This document shows positions 29,340-30,000 of a stretch of DNA of 30,000 nt, piece by piece (position 1 is the first letter of the stretch; every line of letters starts with the position of its first letter). The translations under genes and the position numbers were made by a program. Origin of the DNA: Trachelipus rathkii (lineage: Eukaryota; Arthropoda; Malacostraca; Isopoda; Trachelipodidae); the NCBI GenBank assembly GCA_015478945.1, contig JABUQX010078246.1:1-30000 (forward strand), given 5' to 3'. Below the pieces are notes generated by a model that had not been told where the DNA came from, did not search any database, and saw only the letters and a list, made by a program, of their open reading frames with translations.

Positions 29340-30000
29340 AAAATCTTCCAGGATTGTCTAATTTCAGACTCCTCAGGAACTCATTCTTCGTTATTTCAGT
29401 ACATATGGATTGATATAACATACCTAAGATTTTCCAAATCAGGGTTTTCTTCAGGGGGCGCACTCCATGAGGATGTTCAGACTCCTCGCAGCAACTTAAC
29501 GACCTCAAATTCGGGAACTACGTGGTCGAAAGCATGTAAAAGGACACCGATATTGGTATATTAAATAATGTATGCTTACTCAGCACCGCACCTGCTCCGA
29601 CTGCGACACCGGTGCAGTGCTCCATCTCTGACTTGTTTTTTTTTCCTTTCTCCGTCTTCTTTTCTTGTGCATTCCATGTCTCTCCTTTATTCTTTTTTCG
29701 TCTGGAAGCCATTAAGAGAGAGGGTTCTCAGACATCCTTGAGGATGCTGAAACCCTCAAAATCGGAATCTAGGGGTTCGTAAACATGGGAGTAGACATCT
29801 TACTTACACGTTTGTAACCAGATTTCAACTCTGGCACCGACAAAGACTCCGGTGCAGTGCACCGCATTATATGCCTTCTCCATCTCTACCTTGTTCTTAT
29901 TCCTTCTTTATCCAGTCTTTATCTTCTTCCCTTACACATTTCTTATGTATCTCCTTTATTTCTTCTTTTTTCAGCTGAAACCCCAAAGGGGGTCTTCATA
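29340..30000. repeat. Tandem ~240-270-bp repeat running off the window
   Basis: The word ccggtgcagtgc recurs at 29609 and 29849; tctcctttat at about 29681 and 29950; and a ga(t)gg..tca.a.c.cctcaa...tcgg segment at about 29470-29515 and 29725-29765. Two units can be followed, and a partial earlier one (ttcagactcctcaggaact) begins near 29360. Minus-strand frames read HCTGVAVGAGAVLS and, in the next unit, HCTGVFVGARVEI, so the repeat may include coding-derived sequence. Neither frame is otherwise recognisable and both are short. It may be a satellite or the tandem 3' part of a retroelement. Confidence 0.6.

Overview
The window is AT-rich, repeat-dominated, gene-poor DNA from an animal, most probably an invertebrate. 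The evidence is a non-LTR retrotransposon with an endonuclease-reverse transcriptase ORF and an A tail, Tc1/mariner-type transposase fragments, a tRNA-derived SINE head, long imperfect (TA)n, (CA)n, (AAT)n and (CT)n tracts, and no prokaryotic gene organisation. A mollusc or decapod crustacean would fit, but the sequence does not settle the group. Simple repeats are ragged and every old coding region carries many single-base frameshifts. This fits decayed elements, and also a draft assembly from noisy long reads, so frame breaks should be read with care. I found no complete cellular gene.

Layout. 1-11,200: intergenic or intronic sequence with no recognisable gene. It holds a pair of adjacent perfect palindromes (1729-1777), a purine tract (2323-2412), a TA-rich block (3838-4215), two A runs (9899-9932, 10012-10041) and weak exon-like islands (6229-6434 minus, 10945-10987 plus).

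11,325-22,000: the main feature is a very large imperfect inverted repeat. Reading the right arm on the minus strand reproduces the left arm module by module: an 18-bp CA-type minisatellite (acacacagatttacttac), a unique ~100-bp module, a GC-rich block, an AT-rich linker, a ~135-bp tandem repeat, a T-rich tract, a second CA minisatellite, and an inner AT-rich segment. Left-arm modules lie at 11325-14103 and 17476-~17640; right-arm modules lie at ~18800-22000. A LINE (14104-17475, plus strand, A tail, probable 9-bp target duplication) interrupts only the left arm. Removing it restores collinearity. Long inverted arms built of tandem repeats resemble foldback-type elements, and this is the best candidate for an undescribed element here. 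The loop (~17640-18800) has a short-period minisatellite, a further GC block and palindromes.

22,000-25,000: a probable non-autonomous DNA element with GGCGGC-type inverted ends (22139-23216), a repeated module with a (CT)n-(TA)n end (two copies), a tRNA-like stretch, and a GC-rich block related to those in the arms. 25,030-26,410: two Tc1/mariner transposase fragments on the minus strand in permuted order (C-terminal fragment upstream, N-terminal fragment downstream), meeting at a TA microsatellite with an element end on each side.

26,400-30,000: AT-rich DNA with an (AAT)n tract, a tRNA-derived SINE head (27735-27855, minus), a small exon-like ORF (28032-28184, minus), and a tandem ~240-270-bp repeat that runs off the window end.
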